Source of the DNA: Oceanibaculum nanhaiense
GTDB lineage: Bacteria; Pseudomonadota; Alphaproteobacteria; Oceanibaculales; Oceanibaculaceae
Direction: 5' to 3'
DNA length: 64,000 nucleotides
Assembly (NCBI RefSeq): GCF_002148795.1
Contig: NZ_MPOB01000002.1
Location: 1-64,000 of the forward strand
Of the stretch, positions 1-8,161 are shown piece after piece. Every line of letters begins with the position of its first letter. The first letter of the stretch is position 1. A program made the translations under genes and the position numbers. A model generated the notes under the pieces. It did not search any database. It worked only from the letters and a program-made list of their open reading frames with translations, and was not told the DNA's origin.

Positions 1-1
1 G

Positions 2-301
2 ATAGTTGTTGAGTTTGAAAAAAATATAGAAAACTTATTTGTGAATTTTTCAACAATATCTGGAATTGTGGGCGAATCTATGAAGTATACGCCACATAAA
101 AATGAAAATATTGGATTTATTAGATTCGCTATCGGTGCAGATAATACAAAGATCGCTGGCCTAAATCCTGTGCCATTCACGATAGAGCGTCGTGTGGGTT
201 CTCCTTTCGAACACAATCGCTTTTTTTGCGAGGCACCGCTACCGACTGATAAGCACGTGAAAGCGCTTGAGGCTATAGAGACTAGACTTTCCTCTGCTTA
301 A
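2..301 (+). CDS. C-terminal part of an unknown AT-rich gene (5' end outside window)
   Basis: The reading frame is open from the left edge to the stop at 299-301, giving 99 residues of a longer protein. A GTG at 41 is in frame, but no stop lies before it, so this is probably the tail of a gene starting to the left. I recognise no family; the tail is mixed polar with no membrane segment or repeat. The DNA is far richer in A and T than the rest of the window, and rare codons such as TTA, ATA and AGA are common, which suggests acquired DNA ending just before thrC. It could be a mobile-island border gene. The function is unknown. Confidence 0.5.
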   Translation: MVVEFEKNIENLFVNFSTISGIVGESMKYTPHKNENIGFIRFAIGADNTKIAGLNPVPFTIERRVGSPFEHNRFFCEAPLPTDKHVKALEAIETRLSSA

Positions 302-409
302 GCCGAAAGAGGCTACACTCCGCCCCGCCTTGAAGAGTCCCCGGTCCGGCATTAGGTTGTGCGCTCCGATGAACCGCCTTTGGCCCGCGTGAGCGATGGA
401 GCCTGCCCG

Positions 410-1816
410 ATGAAGTATGTGAGCACGCGCGGAAGCGCCCCGACCCTCGATTTCGAAGGGGTGCTGCTGGCGGGCCTCGCCACCGATGGCGGCCTCTATG
501 TGCCGCAGGAATGGCCGGTCTTCAGCGCCACCGAGCTGCGCGCGATGCGCGGGCTTTCCTATGTCGAGATCGCAGAGCGAATCATGCGCCCCTTCCTGGG
601 CGGCGCCATTTCCGATGCCGATTTCGCGCGCATCGTGCGGGAGTCCTACGCCAGCTTCGACCACAAGGCGGTCACGCCGCTGAAGCAGCTGGACCAGAAT
701 TTCTGGCTGCTGGAACTGTTCCACGGGCCGACGCTGGCCTTCAAGGATGTGGCGCTGCAGCTGCTGGGGCGCTTGTTCGATCATGTGCTGACCAAGCGCG
801 GCGAGCGCGTGACCATCGTCGGCGCCACCTCCGGCGATACCGGATCGGCCGCCATCGAGGCCTGCCGCGACCGGTCGTCCATCGATATCTTCATCCTGCA
901 CCCCAGGGGCCGCACCTCCGAGGTGCAGCGCCGGCAGATGACCACGGTGCTGTCCTCCAACGTGCACAATATCGCGCTGGAAGGCACCTTCGACGACTGC
1001 CAGGACCAGGTAAAGGCGATGTTCAATGACCCGGCCTTCCGGGCGCGGCAGAACCTGTCGGCGGTGAACTCGATCAACTGGGCGCGCATCATGGCGCAGA
1101 TCGTCTATTATTTCGCCGCCGGGGTGGCGCTGGGCGCGCCGGACCGCCGCATCGCGTTTTCCGTGCCGACCGGCAATTTCGGCAATGTCTATGCCGCCTA
1201 TGCCGCAAAGCAGATGGGCCTGCCAATCGAGAAGCTGATCGTCGGGTCGAACCGCAACGACATCCTGACCCGCTTCTTCCAGTCCGGCGAGATGAAGATC
1301 ACCGGCGTCGAGCCCAGCCTCAGCCCGTCCATGGATATCCAGGTCTCCAGCAATTTCGAGCGTCTGCTGTTCGACATGCTGGACCGCGATGGCGCGCTGG
1401 TGGCCGAGACCATGAAGGGGTTCCGCGCCACCGGCAGCTTCACGGTGGGCGATAACCAGCTGGGCCGCGCCAGGGCATTGTTCGAAGCACACCGCATCGA
1501 CGATACCCAGACCCAGGGAATCATCCGCGCCGTGCATGGCGAAACCGGGGAGATCCTCGATCCGCACACCGCTGTCGGTGTCGGCGCGGCCAGGGCATTA
1601 GAGCTCGATCCCGATATCGCGGTGATTGCGCTGGCCTGTGCGCATCCCGCCAAATTCCCCGATGCGGTGGAACAGGCGACCGGCATCCGCCCGGCCCTCC
1701 CGCCGCGCCTGGCCGATCTGTTCGAGCGCGAGGAGCGGGTGGCGGTGCTGCCCAACGAGCTTGCCGCCGTGCAGGCCTATGTTTCCGAGAAGACCGGCCA
1801 GAAGGAGGCCGTCTGA
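410..1816 (+). CDS. thrC: Threonine synthase
   Basis: This 468-residue cytoplasmic PLP enzyme converts O-phosphohomoserine to threonine, the last step of threonine synthesis. The N-terminal motif YVSTRG, the pyridoxal lysine in LAFKDVALQ (K112), and the glycine-rich phosphate-binding stretch ATSGDTGSA are all visible. The length fits the long fungal/proteobacterial ThrC class. The ATG at 410 is chosen over the upstream frame extension because a GGAG sits 8 bases before it and the family begins with MKYxSTRG. The gene lies 3 bases before the M16 peptidase, a pairing common in alphaproteobacteria, so the two are probably co-transcribed. Confidence 0.95.
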   Translation: MKYVSTRGSAPTLDFEGVLLAGLATDGGLYVPQEWPVFSATELRAMRGLSYVEIAERIMRPFLGGAISDADFARIVRESYASFDHKAVTPLKQLDQNFWLLELFHGPTLAFKDVALQLLGRLFDHVLTKRGERVTIVGATSGDTGSAAIEACRDRSSIDIFILHPRGRTSEVQRRQMTTVLSSNVHNIALEGTFDDCQDQVKAMFNDPAFRARQNLSAVNSINWARIMAQIVYYFAAGVALGAPDRRIAFSVPTGNFGNVYAAYAAKQMGLPIEKLIVGSNRNDILTRFFQSGEMKITGVEPSLSPSMDIQVSSNFERLLFDMLDRDGALVAETMKGFRATGSFTVGDNQLGRARALFEAHRIDDTQTQGIIRAVHGETGEILDPHTAVGVGAARALELDPDIAVIALACAHPAKFPDAVEQATGIRPALPPRLADLFEREERVAVLPNELAAVQAYVSEKTGQKEAV

Positions 1817-1819
1817 CCC

Positions 1820-3091
1820 ATGAAGAACAGCGACAGCGTGCGCATCACCACCCTGCCGAACGGGCTGCGCGTCGCCACCGACCATATGGCGCATGTCGAA
1901 TCCGTCTCGCTTGGCGCCTGGGTTGGCGTGGGCACGCGCCATGAGGAAGCCGAGATCAACGGTATCTCGCACCTGCTGGAGCATATGGCCTTCAAGGGCA
2001 CGGAACGGCGCAGCCCGCAGGCCATCGCCGAGGAGATCGAGGCGGTGGGCGGCGTGCTGAACGCCTATACCAGCCGCGAGAACACCGCCTATTACGCCAA
2101 GGTGCTGGCTGATGACGTGCCGCTGGCGGTCGATATCCTGTCCGACATATTGCAGCACTCCACCTTCGATGCGGAGGAACTGCGCCGCGAGCAGCAGGTG
2201 GTGGTGCAGGAAATCGGCCAGGCGAACGACACGCCGGACGACATCATCTTCGATTTCTTCCAGGAAACCGCCTATCCTGACCAGCCGATGGGCCGGCCGG
2301 TGCTGGGCACGGCGGACAGTGTTAACGCCATGCGCCGCGACACGCTGATGGATTATATCGGCCAGCAATACGGTCCGCAGAAAATGGTGTTCGCCGCCGC
2401 CGGCAAGGTCGATCACGACCGGGTGGTGGAGATGGTGGGCAATGCCTTCGCCGATCTGCAGCCGACCGAGGAGAAGACGGAAGCCGCCGCCGCCTATCGC
2501 GGCGGCGAGCGGCGGGAGGAGCGCGATCTGGAGCAGGTGCATCTGCTGCTGGGCTTCGACTCCATGTCCTATGACGACCCGGATTATTACGCGCTGTCGG
2601 TGTTCTCAACCCTGTTCGGCGGCGGCATGTCTTCGCGGCTGTTCCAGGAAATCCGGGAAAAGCGCGGGTTGGTCTATTCGATCTATTCCTTCCAGTCGGC
2701 CTTCCGCGATGGCGGGCTGTTCGGCATCTATGCCGGCACCGGCGACGAGCAGGTGGCCGAGCTGGTGCCGGTGCTGTGCGACAGCTTCCGCACCCTGGCC
2801 GGCAGCCTGACGGAAGCGGAACTGGCCCGCGCCCGCGCACAGCTGAAGGCCGGGCTGCTGATGGGTCGGGAATCGACCGGCAATCGCTGCGAGCAGCTGG
2901 CACAGCAGCTCATGGTCTATGGCCGCGCGGTTTCGCCGGAAGAGCTGGTGGAGAAGGTGGAGGCGGTCGATGCCGCCGCCGTGGAGCGGGTGGTTGCCCG
3001 GCTGCTGTCGGCGCGTCCGACGCTGGCCAGCATCGGCCCGGTCTCCCATGTCGAGACGCTGGACCGCATCGTCGAACGCCTGGCGGCGTAG
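1820..3091 (+). CDS. M16 family zinc peptidase (mitochondrial-processing-peptidase-like)
   Basis: A 423-residue insulinase-family peptidase. The inverted zinc motif HLLEH (H51, E54, H55) lies in the N-terminal half. A downstream VVQEIGQ segment carries the third zinc-binding glutamate region, and a second, non-catalytic M16 half follows with the GGGMSSRLFQE stretch typical of the C-terminal domain. The family degrades short or unfolded peptides, and the alphaproteobacterial member is the bacterial relative of mitochondrial MPP-beta. No signal peptide is seen, so it is probably cytoplasmic. It starts 3 bases after thrC and is followed by a triple hairpin repeat that may end transcription. Confidence 0.92.
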   Translation: MKNSDSVRITTLPNGLRVATDHMAHVESVSLGAWVGVGTRHEEAEINGISHLLEHMAFKGTERRSPQAIAEEIEAVGGVLNAYTSRENTAYYAKVLADDVPLAVDILSDILQHSTFDAEELRREQQVVVQEIGQANDTPDDIIFDFFQETAYPDQPMGRPVLGTADSVNAMRRDTLMDYIGQQYGPQKMVFAAAGKVDHDRVVEMVGNAFADLQPTEEKTEAAAAYRGGERREERDLEQVHLLLGFDSMSYDDPDYYALSVFSTLFGGGMSSRLFQEIREKRGLVYSIYSFQSAFRDGGLFGIYAGTGDEQVAELVPVLCDSFRTLAGSLTEAELARARAQLKAGLLMGRESTGNRCEQLAQQLMVYGRAVSPEELVEKVEAVDAAAVERVVARLLSARPTLASIGPVSHVETLDRIVERLAA

Positions 3092-3103
3092 GGGCAGATA
3101 CAG

Positions 3104-3218
3104 AAACGGCGGCATCCGTTGTGGATGCCCCAGAGTCCAAACAGAAACGGCGGCATCCATCTCTGGATGCCCCAGAGTCCAAACAGAAACGGCGGCATCC
3201 ATCTCTGGATGCCGCCGT
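3104..3218. repeat. Three tandem 41/42-bp hairpin repeats between convergent genes
   Basis: Three near-identical direct copies begin at 3104, 3145 and 3187. Each contains an inverted repeat GGCATCC(A)/(T)GGATGCC with a 4-5 base loop. The last copy extends to a perfect 13-bp stem with a TCTC loop at 3189-3218. The block separates the M16 peptidase (+) from the hsp20 gene (-). It lacks a clear T-tract, so it may act as a structure-based bidirectional terminator or mRNA-stabilising element. Three copies with a 41-42 base period are too regular to be chance. Confidence 0.8.
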
Positions 3219-3259
3219 GCCCGTCAGGGAAAACGGGAACTATCAGGGATCAGACCGGG

Positions 3260-3736
3260 TCAGGCAGCCTTCTTGCCTTCGATGGTCTTGCTGGCCGCCG
3301 CGCTGCCGGCGATCTCGATCTTGCGGGGCTTTGCCGCTTCGGGCACTTCGCGCACCAGATCGACATGCAGCAGGCCATTCTCCATGCGCGCGCCGGAGAC
3401 CTTCACGGTCTCGGCCAACTCGAAGCGGCGCTCGAAGGCGCGGCGGGCAATGCCGCGATAGAGGAAACGGCCTTCCTCGGGGGTCTCTTCAGCCTGTTCG
3501 CTGCGGCCGCTGATGACCAGCGTGTTGTTCTGCAGCGTCACATCGAGATCGGACTCGGCGAAACCGGCGACCGCCATGGTGATGCGGTACTGGTCTTCCT
3601 CCAGCTTCTCGATGTTGTAGGGCGGATAGGTCGGCGCCTGCTGGACGCTGTTGCGCATGCTCTCATCAAGCAGCCGCATCATGCGGTCGAAGCCGACGGT
3701 CGAACGGAAAAGCGGGGAAAGGTCGAAACTACGCAT
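3260..3736 (-). CDS. Small heat-shock protein (Hsp20/IbpA type)
   Basis: A 158-residue alpha-crystallin-family holdase that binds unfolding proteins in the cytoplasm. It has an N-terminal segment MRSFDLSPLFRS, a central alpha-crystallin domain (about residues 35-130; YRITMAVAGF, LVISGR), the conserved GxLxVxL-like stretch ENGLLHVDLV, and an alanine/lysine-rich tail containing the IEI anchor motif. Two ATGs are 6 bases apart. I choose the second (3736), which places the AGGAGG ribosome site 8 bases away instead of 2. Its leader has features of a ROSE RNA thermometer, so translation is probably heat-induced. The gene is monocistronic. Confidence 0.93.
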   Translation of the reverse strand: MRSFDLSPLFRSTVGFDRMMRLLDESMRNSVQQAPTYPPYNIEKLEEDQYRITMAVAGFAESDLDVTLQNNTLVISGRSEQAEETPEEGRFLYRGIARRAFERRFELAETVKVSGARMENGLLHVDLVREVPEAAKPRKIEIAGSAAASKTIEGKKAA

Positions 3737-3830
3737 TGTCATGTCCTCCTGAAGCAACATGCTGTGTGTGCGGCCCACCCTCTGGGTCGGGCCTTACCTT
3801 GCGTGGACCCCGTCAGTGGCGATCCACATC
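3737..3830 (-). promoter_or_regulatory. Candidate ROSE-type RNA thermometer in the hsp20 leader
   Basis: On the minus strand, TTGCTTCAGGAGG occurs directly before the start codon and is flanked by CATGT and ACATG arms. ROSE elements sequester the ribosome site with a conserved TTGCT opposite AGGAGG, and they sit before small heat-shock genes in alphaproteobacteria. A second stem, GGCCCGACCC/GGGTGGGCC, lies just upstream. The 5' limit is a guess because the transcription start is not visible. Confidence 0.5.
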
Positions 3831-4033
3831 CCAGATATGGGAAGCCGAAAACCGGCGTCAAGAGGTCGAAAGAAACCCGACAGCGCGCGCGGGCACGCGC
3901 TGTCGTCCGGCAATTTCAATAGATAGGATGGTTAACGCGGTATCACGGGATATATGCAGCTATGGGCTTGGAATGATTTGATTTTGCCGCCATACTGTTT
4001 CACAGGCGGAATGATTTTTGGTGGCAATTTCAG

Positions 4034-4522
4034 GTGGCACAGGTCGCGAATATGGGCGCGATGCAACAGACCACGCTGCTTCTGGAGCGGACCTACAGCG
4101 AGCTTTTCGACCTGATCGTCGAGACGCGGGATTATCTGGAGGCCTGCCAGAGGACACGGTTGCGGCGCCAGCCGGCGCGCGCGGTTCCTAACGGCCGGTC
4201 ATCGCGACCGGGCCTGGAGCGCGTGCGCATCATGGTCGAGCGGATCGACGAGGCGCAGCTCAGCTGCGAAACCATGCGCATGACCTCGCGCCTGACCCAG
4301 GCAATGGCCTGGATCATGGTGCAAAAAGCGGTGCATTACGGCGAACTGACGTCGGAAGAGGCGTGCGAGGAGCGCTATCGGCTGGGCGGCCGGGAGGTGT
4401 GCCTGGCGGAGCGGGATATGGCCCGGCTGGACATGCCGGCGCAGCTGCGCCATCTGATGGATCGCAGCCTCACCGTCTATCAGCGCATCGAACGGCTGGA
4501 CCGGATGCTGGATACGAACTGA
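4034..4522 (+). CDS. rcdA: RcdA-like protein (DUF1465)
   Basis: This protein of up to 162 residues matches the DUF1465 family, best known as RcdA, an adaptor that helps deliver CtrA and other substrates to the ClpXP protease during the Caulobacter cell cycle. The diagnostic central helix reads ETMRMTSRLTQAMAWIMVQ, followed by an EGEMT-like segment (YGELTSEE). It is all-helical with no signal peptide. The start is uncertain: GTG 4034 gives the longest form, while ATG 4052 or 4061 would give 156 or 153 residues, and none has a strong ribosome site. The location next to rpmE fits alphaproteobacterial gene order. Whether the ClpXP role holds here is inference. Confidence 0.8.
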   Translation: MAQVANMGAMQQTTLLLERTYSELFDLIVETRDYLEACQRTRLRRQPARAVPNGRSSRPGLERVRIMVERIDEAQLSCETMRMTSRLTQAMAWIMVQKAVHYGELTSEEACEERYRLGGREVCLAERDMARLDMPAQLRHLMDRSLTVYQRIERLDRMLDTN

Positions 4523-4535
4523 TCCCCAACGAAAA

Positions 4536-4556
4536 AGGCGCCGGAAACCGGCGCCT
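4536..4556 (-). terminator. Rho-independent terminator of rpmE
   Basis: A perfect 9-bp stem (AGGCGCCGG/CCGGCGCCT) with an AAA loop. The preceding GAAAAA on the plus strand becomes a T-tract on the minus strand, so it terminates rpmE. It may also end rcdA transcription from the other side. Confidence 0.85.
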
Positions 4557-4593
4557 CATCCGCAATTCTGGCCGCAATCGCGGTCGAACAGGC

Positions 4594-4815
4594 TCAGCCG
4601 ATACCGAGATTGGCGAAGCGCTTGTTGAACTTCGCGACCTGACCGCCGCTGTCGAGCAGGCGATGCTGCCCGGTCCAGGCCGGATGCGACGTCGGATCGA
4701 TCTCCAGACGCAGCGTGTCACCTTCCTTGCCCCAGGTGGAACGGGTCTTGTAGGAGGTGCCATCGGTCATCAGGACCGTGATCTCGTGATAGTCGGGATG
4801 AATTTCCTGCTTCAT
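4594..4815 (-). CDS. rpmE: 50S ribosomal protein L31
   Basis: A 73-residue ribosomal protein that binds the large subunit near the central protuberance and bridges to the 30S subunit. It begins [10 protein letters not shown] and contains [20 protein letters not shown] and FNKRF, all typical of bacterial L31. It has no cysteine, so it is the zinc-free form. The ATG at 4815 is the first start that gives the family N-terminus; the open frame continues far upstream on this strand, but that extension is an antisense artefact of the ABC gene. It is monocistronic, ending in the hairpin at 4536-4556. Confidence 0.96.
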   Translation of the reverse strand: MKQEIHPDYHEITVLMTDGTSYKTRSTWGKEGDTLRLEIDPTSHPAWTGQHRLLDSGGQVAKFNKRFANLGIG

Positions 4816-5031
4816 AGCCAAATCCGCCGGTCGGAGAATAGAGGGCAAAATATGCGAGCCGCCGTATATACAGAAGCAGGTGCGGTGAGGCAAGCCCCAT
4901 ACGCGCCACGGTTTCAGGTCACGATGTCCCGCCACAAGTTCCGGCGTGACGCCCGGTCGCGGCGGCACCGCTGGAAATGACCGGGAAATTGCTGTAGGGC
5001 AAGGGAAAATACGCTGTAGAGGGCGTTGCAG

Positions 5032-6855
5032 ATGGCGATTCGCGAACGGGTCTATACGGAAAGCGGGGCAGCGGTACTGCCGGACGGTGGCAAGCGGCTG
5101 GGGCCGTTGCGCCATCTGCTGCGCTTCCTTCGGCCTTACAAGACGCAGATCGCCGGCGCGCTGGCGGCGCTGGTCATCGCCGCTTCCACGGTGCTGGGCC
5201 TCGGCCTGGGGCTGCGCTATCTGGTGGACGGGGCCTTTGGCGCCGGCAATCCGGCGCTGCTGGATCAGGCGGTCATCGTGCTGTTCGGCGTGGTGCTGGT
5301 GCTGGCAGTGGCCAGCTATGCGCGCTTCTATCTGGTGTCCTGGATCGGCGAGCGGGTGGTGGCCGATATCCGCAAGGCGGTATTCGACCATGTGCTGAGC
5401 CTGAGCCCCGGCTTCTTCGAGACGACGCGCACCGGCGAGGTGCTGTCGCGGCTGACCAGCGACACCACGCTGGTGCAGGTGGTGGTCGGTTCGTCGGCCT
5501 CCATCGCGCTGCGCAACACGCTGTTGTTCATGGGCGGCACGGTGATGCTGGTCATCACCAGCCCGGTGCTGACCGGCCTGGTTTTCCTGGTCGTGCCGCT
5601 GGTCGTCGCGCCGATCCTGATCTATGGCCGCAAGGTGCGCCGGCTGTCGCGCGACAGCCAGGACCGGCTGGCCGATGTCGGTGCCTATATCGAGGAAAGC
5701 CTGAACGCGATCCGCACTGTGCAGTCCTTCACCCATGAGGGCGAGGACCGGGCGCTGTTCGCCGCCCAGGTGGAGCGCGCCTTCGCCACCTCTGTCCGCC
5801 GGGTCGCGGCGCGCGCCATGCTGACCGCCACCGTCATCGTGCTGGTGTTCAGCGCCGTCGCCGCCATCCTGTGGCTGGGCGGGCGCAGCGTCATCGACGG
5901 CACGATCAGCGGCGGCGAGCTGTCGGCCTTCGTGTTCTACGCCGTGGTGGTGGCCGGCGCGGTCGGCGCGATCTCCGAGGTGATCGGCGATCTGCAGCGT
6001 GCGGCGGGTGCTACCGAGCGGCTGATGGAATTGCTGGCCGCCCCGTCGCCGGTGCCGGCGCCGTCCCTGCCGGTAGCGCTGCCGGAACCGCCGCTGGGCG
6101 GCATCGAATTCGACCGCGTGCGCTTCCATTATCCGGCGCGGCCCGACCGCGCGGCGCTTGAGGAGTTCTCGCTGACCGTGCAACCGGGCGAGAAGGTGGC
6201 GCTGGTCGGCCCGTCCGGTGCCGGCAAGACCACGGTGTTCCAGCTTCTGCTGCGCTTCTACGATCCGGAATCCGGTACCGTCCGGCTGGATGGCGTCGAT
6301 GTGCGGCAGGCCGATCCCAGGGCGCTGCGCGCCCGCCTTGGCCTGGTGCCGCAGGAGCCGGTGATCTTCTCCGCCAATGCGTTCGAGAATATCCGCTACG
6401 GTCGCCCCGATGCCAGCGATGAAGAGGTGCGCGCCGCTGCCGAGGCGGCGGCGGCGGATGAGTTCCTGGACCGGTTGCCCGAGGGCTTCAACACTTTCCT
6501 CGGCGAAAAGGGCGTGCGGCTGTCCGGCGGCCAGCGCCAGCGCCTCGCCATTGCGCGCGCCATCCTGCGCGACCCCGCCGTGCTGCTGCTGGACGAGGCG
6601 ACCAGCGCGCTGGATTCGGAGAGCGAGCGGCTGGTGCAGACGGCGCTGGACCGGCTGATGGCCGGGCGCACCACGCTGGTCATTGCGCACCGGCTGGCCA
6701 CAGTGCTGAAGGCGGACCGCATCGTGGTGCTGGATCAGGGCCGTATCGCCGCCAGCGGCAGCCATGCCGAGCTGATGCGCCAAGGCGGACTCTATGCCCG
6801 GCTGGCGACGCTGCAGTTCGACCAGCATGTCGCGGATGCCGCCGTGGGCGGCTGA
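5032..6855 (+). CDS. ABC exporter, fused membrane and ATPase domains (MsbA-related)
   Basis: A 607-residue half-transporter. The N-terminal half has six predicted membrane helices (about residues 30-320). The C-terminal ATPase has Walker [11 protein letters not shown]-loop QEPVIF, signature LSGGQRQR, Walker [12 protein letters not shown] and switch histidine AHRLAT. This layout matches the bacterial MsbA-related exporter group, whose members move lipids or hydrophobic compounds outward. The start ATG 5032 has AGAGGG 8 bases upstream. It is divergent from rpmE. The substrate cannot be read from the sequence. Confidence 0.92.
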   Translation: MAIRERVYTESGAAVLPDGGKRLGPLRHLLRFLRPYKTQIAGALAALVIAASTVLGLGLGLRYLVDGAFGAGNPALLDQAVIVLFGVVLVLAVASYARFYLVSWIGERVVADIRKAVFDHVLSLSPGFFETTRTGEVLSRLTSDTTLVQVVVGSSASIALRNTLLFMGGTVMLVITSPVLTGLVFLVVPLVVAPILIYGRKVRRLSRDSQDRLADVGAYIEESLNAIRTVQSFTHEGEDRALFAAQVERAFATSVRRVAARAMLTATVIVLVFSAVAAILWLGGRSVIDGTISGGELSAFVFYAVVVAGAVGAISEVIGDLQRAAGATERLMELLAAPSPVPAPSLPVALPEPPLGGIEFDRVRFHYPARPDRAALEEFSLTVQPGEKVALVGPSGAGKTTVFQLLLRFYDPESGTVRLDGVDVRQADPRALRARLGLVPQEPVIFSANAFENIRYGRPDASDEEVRAAAEAAAADEFLDRLPEGFNTFLGEKGVRLSGGQRQRLAIARAILRDPAVLLLDEATSALDSESERLVQTALDRLMAGRTTLVIAHRLATVLKADRIVVLDQGRIAASGSHAELMRQGGLYARLATLQFDQHVADAAVGG

Positions 6856-7024
6856 CCCTGTTCTCCTGACTCTGGGCGGCCGACCCTGTCCTGTGTGAAG
6901 GGCTGCGTCCTTCTTGATGCAAATCAATGTCACGGGAAAGGGTGTATGATGTTCTCCACTGCATGACGCCCAACGCTCTGGAGCCATCCGGAAGGAAGGC
7001 CATCCTCAAGGAAGGAACGCGATC

Positions 7025-7846
7025 ATGTCCATCAAGACTATTGTCGTCACCATCACCGAATCCGACGAGGCTGCGCGCGTCGTTGGTGCCGCCCTCGATC
7101 TCGCCGCCCGGCTGGATGCCCATCTGGTTGGCGTTGGCGTGAAACGCCCGATCGCCGTGCCGGTTTATTCGATGGGCGCGATCCCCGATACGGTTCTGGA
7201 GCAGCTGGACGGCGCCGAGGAAGAGCGGCTGGGCAAGCTGCGCGACGCCTTCACGCACCAGGTGAAGCTGGCCGACTGGACCTCCCGCAGCGACTGGCGG
7301 GTTTATGCCGCGCCGTTGGCGATGGCGGTTGCCGAGGCGGCGCGCTGCGCCGACCTGATCGTCATCGGCCAGCCGGTGGACGATAATGTGCCCGACGATG
7401 TGGCGATGCTGCCCGGCGATCTGGTGATGAACGCCTCCACGCCGATCCTGATGGTCCCCAACATCGGCGCGAAGCCGATTGCCGGTGGCGAGGCGCTGGT
7501 CGGCTGGAATGGTGGCCGCGAGGCCGCGCGCGCGCTGCATGACGCGCTGCCGATGCTGAAGCTGGCCGGCAAGGTGACGCTGGTCACCGTCGGCGGCGAT
7601 GCCGTGGTCAGCGGCGAGGAAGCGGCGCAGTATCTCGCCCGCCACGATCTGAAGGTCACGCTGCAGCACGAGCCCTCGACCGAACTCGACCCCGGCGACG
7701 TGCTGCTGAACCTGGCGGCGGACCGCGATGCGCGGCTCATCGTCATCGGCGCCTACGGCCATTCGCGCCTGCGTGAATATGTGCTGGGCGGCAGCACCCG
7801 CACCATCCTTGACCACATGACCGTGCCGGTGGTGCTGTCGCGCTAG
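7025..7846 (+). CDS. Universal stress protein, tandem UspA domains
   Basis: 273 residues with two Usp folds. The first (1-145) is degenerate. The second (about 155-273) ends with the nucleotide-binding signature GAYGHSRLREYVLGGSTRTIL, of the G-2x-G-9x-G-S/T form. Such proteins bind ATP and raise resistance to stress or starvation in the cytoplasm. An AAGGAA ribosome site lies just before the ATG. It stands alone after the ABC gene with a 169-base gap. The C-terminal hairpin at 7862-7889 probably ends the transcript. Confidence 0.92.
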   Translation: MSIKTIVVTITESDEAARVVGAALDLAARLDAHLVGVGVKRPIAVPVYSMGAIPDTVLEQLDGAEEERLGKLRDAFTHQVKLADWTSRSDWRVYAAPLAMAVAEAARCADLIVIGQPVDDNVPDDVAMLPGDLVMNASTPILMVPNIGAKPIAGGEALVGWNGGREAARALHDALPMLKLAGKVTLVTVGGDAVVSGEEAAQYLARHDLKVTLQHEPSTELDPGDVLLNLAADRDARLIVIGAYGHSRLREYVLGGSTRTILDHMTVPVVLSR

Positions 7847-7861
7847 GGCGGAAATCCATGC

Positions 7862-7889
7862 AACCCTCTCCCGCGAAGGGGAGAGGGTT
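7862..7889 (+). terminator. Hairpin AACCCTCTCCC/GGGAGAGGGTT after usp
   Basis: An 11-bp perfect stem with a 6-base loop, 16 bases after the stop of the universal stress gene and followed by TTTCTG. It has the same core as hairpins at 10683 and 17087, so it may also be a dispersed repeat. Downstream, 7890-8161 holds no gene; it contains a TTGACA at 7925 without a convincing -10 and probably includes the long helicase leader. Confidence 0.65.
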
Positions 7890-8161
7890 TCTGCCTGCCT
7901 GCATTTGTCCGCAACGGCTAATGCCTTGACATTGCGCTGCGGAAGGCGCATTTGTGCACTGCCGCATAAAGCGGACCTAGGCGCGCCGACCGCGTGAACG
8001 CTGCCTTCTCAAGGCAACCGGTACTGTCGCGCGCCACACAGGAATTCCCAGATCGCCCAGGCCACGCGGGGCGTCCCCGAAATGCCCGTGATGGTATGAC
8101 GCAAGGCCGGCATGAGTCGGCCAGCCGCTGTTTGCGGGCCTGTAAGCGAAAGTTTCCCATT

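Noticed and set aside
239-1567. 442-residue minus-strand frame opposite thrC
   Set aside because: Low-complexity shadow; thrC is certain on the other strand.
3104-3218. Possible CRISPR array
   Set aside because: The units repeat back to back with no unique spacers between them, and no cas gene is near.
4816-6987. Minus-strand extension upstream of rpmE giving 797 residues
   Set aside because: Only the last 73 residues are L31. The rest is antisense to the ABC exporter, which has all ABC motifs on the plus strand.
7994-8161. N-terminal extension of the helicase to 7994
   Set aside because: Arginine/cysteine-rich stretch unlike helicase N-termini; probably leader RNA.
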